Part shown: positions 1 through 9,757 of the stretch, piece after piece
Numbering within the stretch: position 1 is the first letter of the stretch
Layout of the letters: the number at the start of each line of letters is the position of its first letter
Assembly: GCA_021018815.1 (NCBI GenBank)
Contig: JAITYX010000040.1
Location: 4,580,501-4,644,500 of the forward strand
Reading direction: 5' to 3'
DNA: 64,000 nt
From: Talinum fruticosum
Taxonomy: Eukaryota > Streptophyta > Magnoliopsida > Caryophyllales > Talinaceae
The notes under the pieces: model-generated
Told to the model about the DNA's origin: nothing
Database searches by the model: none
What the model saw: only the letters and a program-made list of their open reading frames with translations
Position numbers and translations under genes: made by a program

Positions 1-123
1 TTGTATTTTTCTGCTTGGGCTTTAAGGCCGATGAATGGGAAGATTTTGATTTTTTTGTTTATGAAAATATATCCCAATATCAAGGTATATTGAGATATTG
101 TTACAGTTCACATAAAAATAGTA

Positions 124-775
124 TCCTGGAATGTTCAAGGTGCGAAAAAATAATAGATCATGCAGGAAATCTTGGTGTTGTCAAAATAATTACGGCCGGA
201 TATACTTTTCCTTATTGAAACAGATGACTAATGCTGCTAACTCTAAAAAATAATATCATCTTTACGTTATGATCGGTGTGATTTTGTTCTTCCGATTGAT
301 AATTGAGGAGGACTATGGTATTATGGAGTACAACTAATATTACAACTAATGTTGTATTGAAAGACCACTGAACTATTCATTTTCATGTAATCGATAAAAG
401 AGGAATGTATTATTTCGGGAATATATGGACTGACTCGGACTATCGATAAAAACGGTTTTTGGAATCAATTACAGGAATTTAATAATCTTATTAACCTACT
501 TTGGTGCATTATCGGGATTTCAATGAATTGGAAAACCTAAATAAAACAATGGGTACTATACACGGGAAAGTATACCTTACGTAGAAAGGAATTTTACATG
601 GAAAAAGTTTCGAGAAGTCATCTTATCTATGAAAGATTGGATAGAGCGAGTTGCATGTAGGGATTGGATGAATCTTTATTCAAACTGTAAAGTTTCCCAT
701 AGGCCTTTTTCCTATTCTGATCATTGTTATATTTTCCTTAATACGGATCCACAAAGATTACAAAGCGGCGAAAAA
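124..775 (+). pseudogene. LINE endonuclease domain remnant
   Basis: Apurinic-type endonuclease domain of a LINE, which in live elements nicks target DNA to prime reverse transcription. At 124 the frame reads SWNVQGAKK then stop, matching the conserved WNVQG start of plant LINE endonucleases. Around 310-540 pieces in changing frames give the FHVID...GNIYG and 'HYRDFNELENL' segments (family GDFNE motif), and near 715-725 'SDHCY' resembles the SDH motif. At least three frameshifts and several stops are needed to follow it, so no function is expected. Confidence 0.7.
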
Positions 776-1312
776 ATTTTAGATATTAGAATAATTGGTT
801 TAATTATGATGAGGTTAAAAAATTAATTAAAGATCAATGGAATACTTCTCACAGAGGAACTAACATGTTCAAAATTGCTTGTAAGCTGAGAAATATTAAA
901 GTGAACCTCAAAAGATGGTCCAAAAATGTTTTTTACAATTATCCTCGGTGTGTGGAAAAAAACTCTTTACGAGTTGCAAAAAGTGGAAGATAAATTAATT
1001 GATGAACCATGTAGTTTCAAACTCCTCAACTAGCATTCAAGATTGATTAAACAGAGAGAAAGACTTCTTATGTTTAACTAAAACTATTTGGGTAAGTTTT
1101 ATAGAAAAGAATGGTTAACTAAAGGTGATCGTAACTCTAAATTTTTTCATAGAAGTTGTACCATTAGGAAACAAAGAAGAATATCTCTCATATTAAAGAT
1201 GGATAAGGAGTTTGGACAAATGATAAAGATGTTATCAAACAAAAATTTATTATGAATTTCACTAATAGATTTCACTCGCAAAAGGGGTAGCTCTGGTCCA
1301 ATCAATGTTAAT

Positions 1313-2500
1313 ATGGTACTTTTAATCTCGGAAGATGACAATAATCAATTTGTTACGCCGATCTCCCTAGATGAAGTGCCTACTGCTGTTTTTCAAATGA
1401 ATCCAGCAAAAGCTCTAAGACTTGATGGATTTTGGGCAGACTTTTTCAACAAGACTTGGGATATTATTGGTAAAGATATTATTAGCTATGTTCTTGATTT
1501 TTTTAATAAAGTAAATTGCTTAAGGAAATTACCCATACCTTTATAAGTCTTATTCCAAAGGTGTCTAACCCTTGGATTATGACGAGTTTTGGACCAATTA
1601 GCCTGTGCAACAAGTATCTATAAGATAATTTCTAAAGTTATTGTTAATAGTTTAAGACCTATTTTACAAAGAATTATCAGTCCGTATCAAAGTGCCTTTG
1701 TACCGATAGAGATATCCATGATAATATTCTCTTGACACATGAAGTTATTAATAAATTTGCTAATATGAATGGGAAACACGCATATATTGAACTCAAGTTG
1801 GATATGAAAAAGGCATATGATAAGATAGAATGAGACGTTATTTTTGCTCGTCTAAGGGAATTAGGATTTCACCAAACTTTGATTAATTGGATAAAAGAAT
1901 GTATTTCCACAGTTTCTTACTCATTAATTATTAATGATCAATCATATGAGACGAGGGGATCCCTTATCTCCTTACCTTTTTATTCTCTGTATGGATGTTC
2001 TTGCTTATAGACTACAAATTGCAGCAGTTCAGCAAAAACTGGAATAGGAATTAAAATTTCCCCACATACGATAACCTCATTTTTGCAAGACTAATGGAGA
2101 AATGTGTTTTAAACTCAATAATATCTTGAATAATTTTTGCCATCAATCTAGATAACTTGTTAATTTTCATAAATCGGTTCTTGTTTTTCCAAAAAATGCT
2201 ACAGACTTATGATAAATCTACGATTGCTTCCACTTTTAATATTCCGCATAGGGATTTTTGGGGAAATATCTGGGATGTCCGGTTTTTAGAGGCATGTCCA
2301 ATAGTAATACATTTGTAAATATTCTGTCTAAAGCGGATGCTAAATTTCACTCTTGGAAAGCTAATTCACTCTCTAAAGCAGGAAAAGTCATACTTATCCA
2401 ATCCAACTCGGAATCATTGCCTACACATATTATGCAATGTTTTAAGTTACCAAAAGTACTTCTAACTCGTTAGATAAGATGAACATGGAGTTCTTTTGGA
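1313..2500 (+). pseudogene. LINE reverse transcriptase remnant
   Basis: The stretch at 1313-1546 encodes the LINE RT entry region (FQMNPAKALRLDGFWADFF, where the family has MxPxKAPGPDG). At 1801 the frame reads DMKKAYDKIE then TGA where the family has Trp, so the first catalytic Asp is present but followed by a premature stop. At 1952 RGDPLSPYLFILCMD matches the conserved QGDPLSPYLF block. Downstream of it the (Y/F)ADD catalytic box is incomplete: only a DNLIF-like piece can be read near 2065, so the core was probably lost by a small deletion. 2258-2473 encodes the GKYLGCPVFRG...SKAGKVILIQS thumb segment. Inactive. Confidence 0.82.
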
Positions 2501-3149
2501 AAAAAAGTACAGGATATTAAAGGTTTACCTCTTGTCTCTTGGGATAAAATATGTACACCTAAGAGAATGGGAGGACTGGGACTCGGGAAAACGGAAGCGA
2601 GTCAATCAAGCCTTTCTCTCGTAAACTCATATGAAAATATCTATATGAATTTGATAATTTTTAGGCAAAAGTTATGCGCTCCAAATATCCTCTGTCATCT
2701 AATTTCTTCTCACGACAAGCTAAACCTTTAGATTCATGGGTTTAGAAATGCTTACTAAAGGAAATAGATCTTTTTAAAAGATGATTACATTGGAAAATTG
2801 GGAATGGGAAAACAATAAAATTTTGGCATGATACCTATTGTGGACAATCGCCATTACATAATATATTATGATAGTAAGATTAATAATATTCTCTCCCTTG
2901 ATGTAATTTTTAGTGAATGTATCACAATTGGTAAAGAATGGGTTCTTCAATATCTCGTTACCTTTCTACCTACTGATATTTGTGGGTTAATTAATAATAT
3001 ACCTCTTCCTACTCATGATTTGTAAGATTCTCTTTCGTTGGGGTCTATCAAGCTCCGATAGATTCACAACCAAATCAGCAACTTGGAGTGCCCATAATCT
3101 AGCAAGTCGAAATAATCCCGGGATGCCACTTACATATGGATATTAGATA

Positions 3150-3320
3150 TTATACCTAAAATTAAAGTTTTTTATAGCCATTGGGCCATAATTCAATAGC
3201 AATAAGGGATAACCTCTTGAAAAGAGGTATGAATATTGAACATTGCTGTCCATTATGTCAACAAAATAGAAAATCAATTGATAATCTCTTTTCTCGGTGC
3301 CCATATGTTATAGATACCGG
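3150..3320 (+). pseudogene. LINE zf-RVT zinc-binding segment
   Basis: Following the RT, the frame around 3190-3310 reads LLKRGMNIEHCCPLCQQ and then a further Cys in FSRCPY. This is the spacing of the plant LINE zf-RVT domain (CxxC...HxxxxC type) that lies between RT and RNase H. It is out of frame with its neighbours. Confidence 0.65.
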
Positions 3321-3639
3321 GAAAAGATCATCAACATAAGTGGTTTAATACTAATGTTAGGTAGTGTAATAATTGTCCGATCTTATTCTTAGGTTTAGGA
3401 ATCCGAACAAGCCTATGCAAATGGTATGTATGGCCTATTTTGTATGGAGCATATGGAAGAGCAGAAATTATATCATCTTTAATACTTGGTAGATACAACT
3501 CTATATCAACCGTTATAAGAGCCAAGAGAGTTTGAGCGAGAATGGAGGGCTAGAGATAGATTAGATAATCAAGTAATCTCTTCATCGAAGAGGCGTTCTC
3601 CCACAACTACTACCTCACATCTTCATATCGGATGGGAGA

Positions 3640-4123
3640 AACCATCATCAAAATGAATTTTGATGGGTCTAAATCTTCATCAACAGTAGGCTGCTAGGTT
3701 TTGTCATCGGGAAGGAAGATTTTTATAAGTTGGAGCTTCCAATCTAGGGACAGCTTCAATTCTGGTTGCTAAAGCTACTGCTATGCGTAATGTGTGAGAG
3801 CTGCAATTCAAGTAGGGTATAGGGCAATAGTCATTGAAGGGGATAATCAAATTGTCATTAAGGCACTTCGTGGAGAAATTGAGATCCCTTGGAAGATTCG
3901 GACACTTATTCAGGATGTTCAATGCTGCTACCTCAAAAGCTGCAACCAAGTTATTATAAGACATCAATACCGTGAGGGTAATAGAGTTGCCAATTGGATT
4001 GCCAAGTTTGGGCTGTTTATCTCCCCTCCTATTTTGTGGGATTATTTTTCTTCTTCTTCTTTCCTCTCCATTTTAATGGCGAAAAACTTAGGTAGAACTC
4101 TTGTGAGAAGAGCTACCTATTAA
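3640..4123 (+). pseudogene. LINE-type RNase H domain remnant
   Basis: The domain starts at about 3652 with KMNFDGSKSS, where Asp is the first metal ligand of plant LINE-associated RNase H (RVT_3 family). After a frameshift it continues at 3794-4123 with AIVIEGDNQIVIKAL (third acidic position kept) and REGNRVANWIAKFG. The family usually has VADWLA there, so the last conserved Asp is Asn in this copy. The first alpha/beta region contains stops. In an active element it would remove RNA from the hybrid; this copy is inactive. It ends just before the A tail. Confidence 0.78.
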
Positions 4124-4154
4124 TTGGTTTGCTTACCCCTTTCCCGAAAAAAAA

Positions 4155-4605
4155 CCCAAAACTCTAAAGTCTTTGGTTGTGTTATGTGTGTGTGTCATCT
4201 CGTCTCTTGTCGTCCCCAACCCCAAGCAGCCCCAACCCAACCCTAACTAAACTCGGTCTCACTAACCTTACATTCTCACACGTTTCTATCTCTCTCTCTC
4301 TCTCTCTCTCTTCTTTTGAGTCTCGGTTCCTTTTCTACTGCACCATCCGGCTTCGATTTTGTCATCTTCGCATCTCCGACCCTGTCAAGTCTCAATCTTT
4401 GGCTCCCCATTCCCCATTTTATTGAAGGTACTTGTTTCTTCAATTTTGTTTTAGGTTCTCTATAAAGCAGATGTTGTTACAATGTGGTGGTGTTAGTAAA
4501 ATTTTCATTTTAAGTTCTCCACAAGAAAGCAACCACATTACCCTTTATGAATTCTTGGCTTGGTTGTGTGCCATAGTTTGTAATGCTTTTTTGTACTTAG
4601 GGTTC
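4155..4605. other. Pyrimidine-rich non-element stretch, origin unknown
   Basis: Between the LINE tail and the gypsy LTR start lies about 450 bp without recognisable transposon coding. The first 280 bp are C/T-rich and look like the 5' leader of a plant transcript (CCAACCC runs, a TC microsatellite). The open frame 4177-4425 is Ser/Leu-rich low-complexity translation and is not convincing. It may be a fragment of a host gene leader or an unrecognised repeat. Confidence 0.4.
4289..4313. repeat. (TC)n microsatellite
   Basis: A perfect run of about eleven TC dinucleotides inside a pyrimidine-rich tract. Such runs are common in plant 5' leaders, but nothing else here proves a gene. Confidence 0.9.
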
Positions 4606-5232
4606 TATAAACACCTAAAAGGTGTCATCCCTTTCCTCTTTTATTTATTTGTTAGCCTGGTGATAAAATCTCAATCCTGTTTGCAAATTTGGATCACGGT
4701 TGGAATTTGATTGGCGTGAAGGAATCCAGTAAACCCCAAAAACCCCTTAGCACCACAAAAATCAGCCTTCTTTACTTTGGGCCGGCCCACAAACCCATTT
4801 TCTTTTAACCGGACCAAGCCTAAGTCGGGCTCCCAACCAAGAAACCCAAACCCGCACCAAAAATAAAACCCGCCAAAAATAGAAACCTACCAAAAATAAA
4901 ACTTTCCATTTTTGAAAAGTTGCCAAGGCTAGAGCCGATCACTTCTATTTTGGGAAAAAAGCTTCGTTTCACTTAGCGACCAAGTGAGACACGGAAGTCA
5001 AACTTCACCAAACGATTTTACTAATTTGGTTCGGTTCAATCTCGATTCGGTCCGATTTTTGTGATTTTGCTGGCCGATTTTTGCTTACTTTGGACGGCGA
5101 CATTAAGTTAAACCCTACCTTATTCACGTGACCTAATCATCTCCTATAAATAGTGAGCTTAGGCTCATATTTTGGACATTGCCATTTCCTATGTCAAATG
5201 TTGTTGAAACCTAATTAAGAGCTACTTGAATG
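4606..5232 (+). mobile_element. 5' part of a Tat-type gypsy LTR (U3 to TATA), truncated by CACTA
   Basis: Begins TATAAACACCTAAAAGG, aligning with the TGTAGACACC start of the gypsy LTRs at 42548 (+) and at the 20209 end (-). The following blocks also match: TTGATTGGCG, the 'agcaccA..AAAT' region and the 'ACCGGACCAAGCC' block, up to TATAAATAG at 5145-5153. The initial TG has become TA. No polypurine tract lies to its left, so this looks like the outer left end of a gypsy insertion rather than a 3' LTR. Homology stops exactly where the CACTA terminus starts at 5233. Confidence 0.72.
5145..5153 (+). promoter_or_regulatory. LTR TATA box
   Basis: TATAAATAG at the position where all gypsy LTRs in this window have TATAAATAG (13370s, 43246, and reverse complement near 19685). 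It would be the U3 promoter core of the LTR. The rest of this LTR is missing. Confidence 0.55.
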
Positions 5233-5640
5233 CACTACAAGAAAACATTTGGAATTCCAACCACAATTTTTCGACCATTTTTAGCGGTGGGAAAAACCTT
5301 GGTCGAAAAGTTTTACCGACCGCTTTATATAAAACAGGTTGGTAATTATCGACGGTTTTACCAACCATAATTAACGGTTGGAATTCCGACTATAATATTA
5401 CGGTTGGAATTCCAACTGATTTTACAACAATACAAAACAGTTGGAAATATTTCCGACCGTTTTACCAACCGTTCCATGTGCTTATTTACCAAGCTTGTTT
5501 TTGAAGTGGTTGGTAATTTTTCCGATCGTTTTCGAAAGTGGTTGGTAATTTTTCCAACTGTTTTTATTCGGTTGAAAATTGTAAAAAATAATTTCACATA
5601 AATTTCTAGCCATTTAAAAACGGTCGGTAATTTAAATTTA
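5233..5640. repeat. CACTA terminus with subterminal repeat array
   Basis: Behind the terminal CACTACAAGAAAA there are more than ten direct and inverted copies of a short motif around GGTTGGAATTCC / CCAACCGT / CGACCGTTTTACC, spaced 20-40 bp, up to about 5630. In CACTA elements such subterminal repeats bind the transposase or accessory protein. The motifs are partly palindromic (GGAATTCC). After 5640 the sequence becomes A/T-rich with no repeats. Confidence 0.8.
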
Positions 5641-5889
5641 TTTTTTAATTATTTTTTTATTTTAATAAAATAAAACCAGAAATTATACCTATTTAATGTA
5701 ATTTAAAAGTAATTTAATATAAAATGAAACAAGATATAAATATAAAATTACATACTCGAAATACTATATAGTTTTCATTCACACATAAATAGGATCCATA
5801 AATAAAACCATAACACAATATTTATGATTAAATAAGAGCAACATATTCATGTTTAAAGAAAGTCAATACGATAAACAAGAACACGAGTG

Positions 5890-6130
5890 ATTATTCCTCC
5901 TCTTCATTCTCGGATTCACTTGCCTTCAAGGGGAGTCATGTTCAACTTTTCAAATAGAATGTCTACCTTTTGCTTCAATCTCTTGTTCTTTTTCTTCTAT
6001 TGCTCCATCTCCTTTTCCTTGTCCTCATTTGCCTTTTGGACAACTTCCATCTTAGATGTAACTTAAGCAACACCAACTTGAAACTCCGGAGTGTCTACCA
6101 CATATAAATTCTTTTATAAAGAACAGTAGG
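5890..6130 (-). pseudogene. CACTA-associated protein C-terminus (coiled coil, acidic tail)
   Basis: On the - strand a Lys/Arg/Glu-rich heptad-like segment (rich in KR...RKRR and KQKVDILFEKLN) is followed by TPLEGK in one frame and by ASESENEEEE stop in another. Charged coiled-coil C-termini of this kind occur in the second protein of plant CACTA elements (Transposase_24-like). Assignment rests on charge pattern and context, not on a diagnostic motif. Confidence 0.4.
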
Positions 6131-6155
6131 AATATTTGCATCCGTTTGTAGCAAC

Positions 6156-6560
6156 TTATTTATATCCAACGTAGGCCTTAAAAAATTGGCTTATCTCGGT
6201 AAGAGGATTCCAAACTTGTTCTGGAAGTGCATCAAATGCAATGGAAAGTAAACTCTCCATAAACACATGATAGTCACGACTCTTGAAATTAGACAACTTT
6301 GCTCCATCTAGATCAACACAATTAGCCATAAGTGACGAGTAAACGTCCGACATAATCAACTTTGAATGCCATTCACATATCTTTCTTCTCTATTCTACAT
6401 TCAAACTAAACTTGGCTTTTGGCACCACAACTTTACCATTCGGGAAGCATTTAAGGTGTAATTCCTTTCGACTACATAGTGCCTCCATGTCTAACCTGGC
6501 CTTTGCATCATCTTTAGTCGCCCTTTATATCCATAACGAGTGTTACGTACATTATCAAAG
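6156..6560 (-). pseudogene. CACTA transposase (TNP2-type) fragment, DUF4218 region
   Basis: Read on the - strand from about 6560: a GTLL-like segment (TLVMDIKG), then KDDAKARLDMEAL, RKELHLKCFPNGK, one stop, then MSDVYSSLMANCVDLDGAK, KSRDYHVFMESLLSIAFDAL and TEISQFF. This order (KxxxxARLDL, RxELH, PDGYSSN, LKSHDCHVLMQ, LxxFF) is the signature of the TNP2/DUF4218 part of plant CACTA transposases. Only the C-terminal third is present. The DDE catalytic core upstream has been lost at the junction with copia sequence near 6565. Confidence 0.85.
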
Positions 6561-6565
6561 AAATA

Positions 6566-7600
6566 GCTTATACTATGAGATAAGTAACCCATAAATATAC
6601 CTTCATCGACCTTGCATCAAACTTAGTCAAATGTTCCTTACCATTGTTATGCACATAGCATTTACATCCAAATGGTTTGAAGTAGGAAATATTGGGCTTC
6701 TTTCCCTTGAACAGACTCATAGGGTGTCTTCTTCAGGATGAGTCCGATGAGGCATCTGTTGAGTGGATAGTTTGTTGTATTGGCTGCCTTAGCCCATAAA
6801 TAGTAAGGTCGATCATTTTCAATCATCATGTTCCTTCCTATTTCTTCAAGGGTTCTGTTCTTTCTCTCTACTACATTATATTGAGGAGTTCTTGGTGCGA
6901 GAGAAGTTGAGGGAGATGACATTCTTGTCATAGAAGTTTGTAAATTTCGAGTAATCAAACTCCCTTCCATGGTTAATTCGAATTCTTCCGATCCGAGTCT
7001 CGGACTCCACTTGAATTTTCCTGAAAATCTTAGTGAACTCTTTGAAGGCTTCATTCTTGTTCTTCGGAAAACACACCTAGGTAAACCGTGAATAATCATC
7101 AACAATAACTAGAACATATGATTTAGCTCCTAATCTCTTCATAGGAATTTCACCACACCAATCGATATGAACCAATTTAAGTACTTTGGATGTACACAAT
7201 TTTGAGTGGTTTGAAAGATGATTTGACTTGCTTTCCTTTTGGGCATGCTTCACAAATTTTATCTTTCTTAAATGCACGATTAGGTAAACCCCTAACTAAT
7301 CCATGAGATGCAAGTTTCTTCATAGTATGCATGCTAATATGACCTACTCTACGATGCCATGTCCACGAATTATCATTCAAAGATACTTTCAAACAAGATA
7401 AATTCTTACTAGAATCCGAGAGACGAATGGTTTAAGTGTTACTCGACGTCGGACTCGAGAGCTTTGTCTCTTTGGTGACTGCATTAGAAATGAAGTACTT
7501 GATATGAGTGAATCTTATCTCTTGACCCTTGTCACATAATTGCAAGATGCTAAGGAGATTGATCTTTGTAGGATAAGTGAATCCACCTTCTCGGATGTCA
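6566..7600 (-). pseudogene. Ty1/copia pol fragment: GAG-pre-integrase and integrase
   Basis: Reading leftwards from 7600: INLLSILQLCDKG, then WTWHRRVGHISMHTMKKLA with CEACPKGKQ (the zinc-binding GAG-pre-integrase segment, HxxxH...CxxC), then HIDWCGEIPMKRLGAKSYVL and VIVDDYSRFT (integrase core, first Asp). Next come RIRINHGREFDYS and PRTPQYNVVERKNRTLEE (catalytic Glu present), and last the FDARS..EGIFMGY end of integrase. The second catalytic Asp (family SDHGxEF) is Asn here at 6972-6974. Several frameshifts. The fragment ends near 6565 in CACTA sequence and near 7600 against a + strand copia. No LTR belongs to it in this orientation. Confidence 0.87.
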
Positions 7601-7609
7601 AGCTCAATA

Positions 7610-9420
7610 GAGACGAAGATGATATTGCTGAAGCTGAACTTAGAATAAGTCAAAACAAAGAACCGAGACAACTCGGAATGATCGGACTTAGAATGAAGTG
7701 ACTTAGACTGAACAAGTTCAAGAGCCAGCTCGGAATCGTTGAAGAACAAGCCAACGAAGTTCAACAAGAGCAACCAACTGAAGGTCGGCCTATTCAACCA
7801 ACAAACTTGGTAAATTAGAGGGCAGGTAGAGCTTTCAAATATGCATCCGAGTCACCCACTCGAGAATATACTTGCTGATATCAAGAGTAGGGTAAGAACT
7901 CGTTCTTCTTTACAAAATCTATGTGCATTTTCAGCATTCATATCATTAATCGAACCAAAAATGTACTAGAAACCTTAACCGAACTTGAATGGGTAGAGGC
8001 CATGTAAGAGGAACTGAATCAATTTAAAAGAAACCAAGTATGAACTCGACCAAACGACCATGTGACCACCCGAGTAATAGGAACCAAATGGGTTTTCAAG
8101 AACAAATTGGATGAGGAAGGGTTTGTAGTCGAAATAAGGTTAGGTTATGGTATAAGCAAGAAGAGGGAATTGATTGTCGGGAAACATTGGAACTTGTTGC
8201 TAGGATTGAGACAATCAGAATTCTCATAGCATTTACATCTAGCATGAACATCAAGCTTTATCAAATGGATGTTAAGTGTGCATTTCTCAATGGTTATATT
8301 TAAGAAGAAGTTTATGTTGAACAACCCCTGGATTTAAAAATTCTCAATTTCCAAATCATGTTTCCAAGTAGAAAAAGACTTTATGTGGTATGAAACAAGC
8401 TCCCAGAGCTTGGTATGAGAGACTAAGCAGTTTTTGGTTGGAAATGATTTCAAAAAGATCAGATTGACAAAACTCTTTTTATAAAAACCAAGGGGAATTA
8501 TTTTCTTAATATTCAAATCTATGTTGATGGTATTATTTTTAGAGCTAGTAATGAAACTCTATGTTAAGAGTTTTCCGAGTTAATGAGACAAGAGTTCCAA
8601 ATTAGCATGTTGGGAGAACTCAATTTCTTCCTTGGACTGCAAATCAAGCAAGAAAAGGATGGAATATATGTCCATCAATTAAAATACACCAAGGAGTTAT
8701 TGAAGAAGTACAAGCTACAAGATGTTAAGCATGCACTAACACCCATGAGTAGCAGTTTAAAGCTGGACTCAAATGAGAAAGGTAAAGTTGTAGATCGAAA
8801 CTATATAGAGGTATGATTAGATCTCTACTTTATCTCACATCTAATAGGCTAAATATCATGTTCAATGTTTGCCTTTGTGCAAGATTTCATGCTAATCCTA
8901 AGGAATCACATCTCACTATGGTGAAGGAAATTTTTAGATATCTTGCAGGGACTCGGAATCTTGGTCTTTGGTATTCAAAGAACTCATATTTGACTCTCAC
9001 TAGATACTCGGATGCTGACTATCCGGATACAAAGTTGATAGAAAGAGCACATCAGGAGAATGTCAATTTCTGGGTCAATCACTCATCTCCTGGCATTAAA
9101 AGAAGCGAGAACTCATTTGCTCTATCAACCGCTGAGGCTGAGTACATTGCAGCTAGAGCTTGCTATGCTCAAATTCTCTAGCACTTGAAGGATCTTGGAC
9201 TATCATTTACATCTATTCCAATCAAGTGTGACAACCAAAGTGTATTCGAGTATCGGTAAGAATCCAGTTCAGCATTCAAAGATAAAACACATTCGAGAAA
9301 GGTGATATTAAACTTGAGTTTATTCCTATAAAATTTCAATTAGCTTATATTTTCACTAAGCCTTTAAGTAAAGATCAGTTTTGCTTTATTAGGAATGAGC
9401 TTGGCATGTTAAATGCATGA
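7610..9420 (+). pseudogene. Copia reverse transcriptase and RNase H
   Basis: Linker (QQEQPTEGRPIQPTNLVN, about 7760-7815), then RT from about 7940: IGTKWVFKNKLDEEGFV, YQMDVKCAFLNGY (first Asp), KQAPRAWYERL, then IYVDGIIF at 8517-8537. The last has Gly where the YVDD box has its second Asp (GGT at 8529-8531), so the active site is dead. 8583-8816 encodes the SMLGELNFFLGLQIKQ segment. RNase H follows at 8990-9180 with YSDADY and ALSTAEAEYIAA, then IKCDNQSV. Stops occur at about 8010, 8050, 8300 and 9181, with frameshifts near 8130 and 8815. The linker region is homologous to the pol part of the 1.9-kb tandem units at 49.8-64 kb. Confidence 0.9.
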
Positions 9421-9571
9421 TTATCCGAGTTATTATTGCATGAATTATTCTATTATGATTAATTATTGGAAGCCGTTACAAAACTAGCCATTATGCATTG
9501 AGAGACTTCAACGGTCTAATAAGCTGTTGCTTCGTAACAAATTTAGAAAGGCGGTTGAAAGCTTTTACTCT

Positions 9572-9585
9572 CTATATATAACACC
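9572..9585 (+). promoter_or_regulatory. Internal TATA box upstream of the extra ORF
   Basis: CTATATATAACACC lies 170-190 bp before the ATG of the extra ORF, followed by a long CT-rich leader (9590-9755) typical of plant 5' leaders. It lies outside the LTR, between pol and the extra ORF, so it could drive a separate transcript. This is inference from sequence layout only. Confidence 0.5.
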
Positions 9586-9757
9586 ACTTCATTTTCTCTC
9601 TTTGACTTTTCCTACTTATTGCTTGCTCTCTCGCTCGGTTTGCTCTCGAGTTCATTCACTATCACACTCAATCTCTCTCTCGTTTCGAATCTTATGTGCT
9701 CTCTACTCTCTCTTTCTCTAATCTCAAACACTCTCTACTCTCTCAATCTCTCTCGAT

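Larger units (their letters stand above)
1..4155 (+). mobile_element. Degenerate plant LINE (non-LTR retrotransposon), 5' end outside window
   Basis: Order of domains on the + strand is that of plant L1-type LINE ORF2: endonuclease, reverse transcriptase, zinc-knuckle zf-RVT, RNase H, then a short A tail (A8 at 4147-4154) right after the last stop at about 4123. All domains are broken by stops and frameshifts. The left end is outside the window, so the 5' part (ORF1) and the target duplication cannot be seen. The sequence after the A tail is pyrimidine-rich and unrelated. It is a dead copy, and its decay suggests it is among the older insertions here. Confidence 0.88.
5233..6565 (-). mobile_element. 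CACTA (En/Spm-type) DNA transposon remnant, one terminus kept
   Basis: CACTACAAGAAAACAT at 5233 is a canonical plant CACTA terminal inverted repeat. It is followed by about 400 bp of subterminal repeats and then, on the opposite strand, a coiled-coil C-terminus and a TNP2-type transposase segment. So 5233 is the 3' end of an element on the - strand. The other end was not found, because the element is broken near 6565 where copia integrase sequence begins. Confidence 0.82.

Noticed and set aside
4177..4425. 82-codon frame in the TC-rich stretch
   Set aside because: Translation of a microsatellite and pyrimidine tract, with no similarity I recognise.
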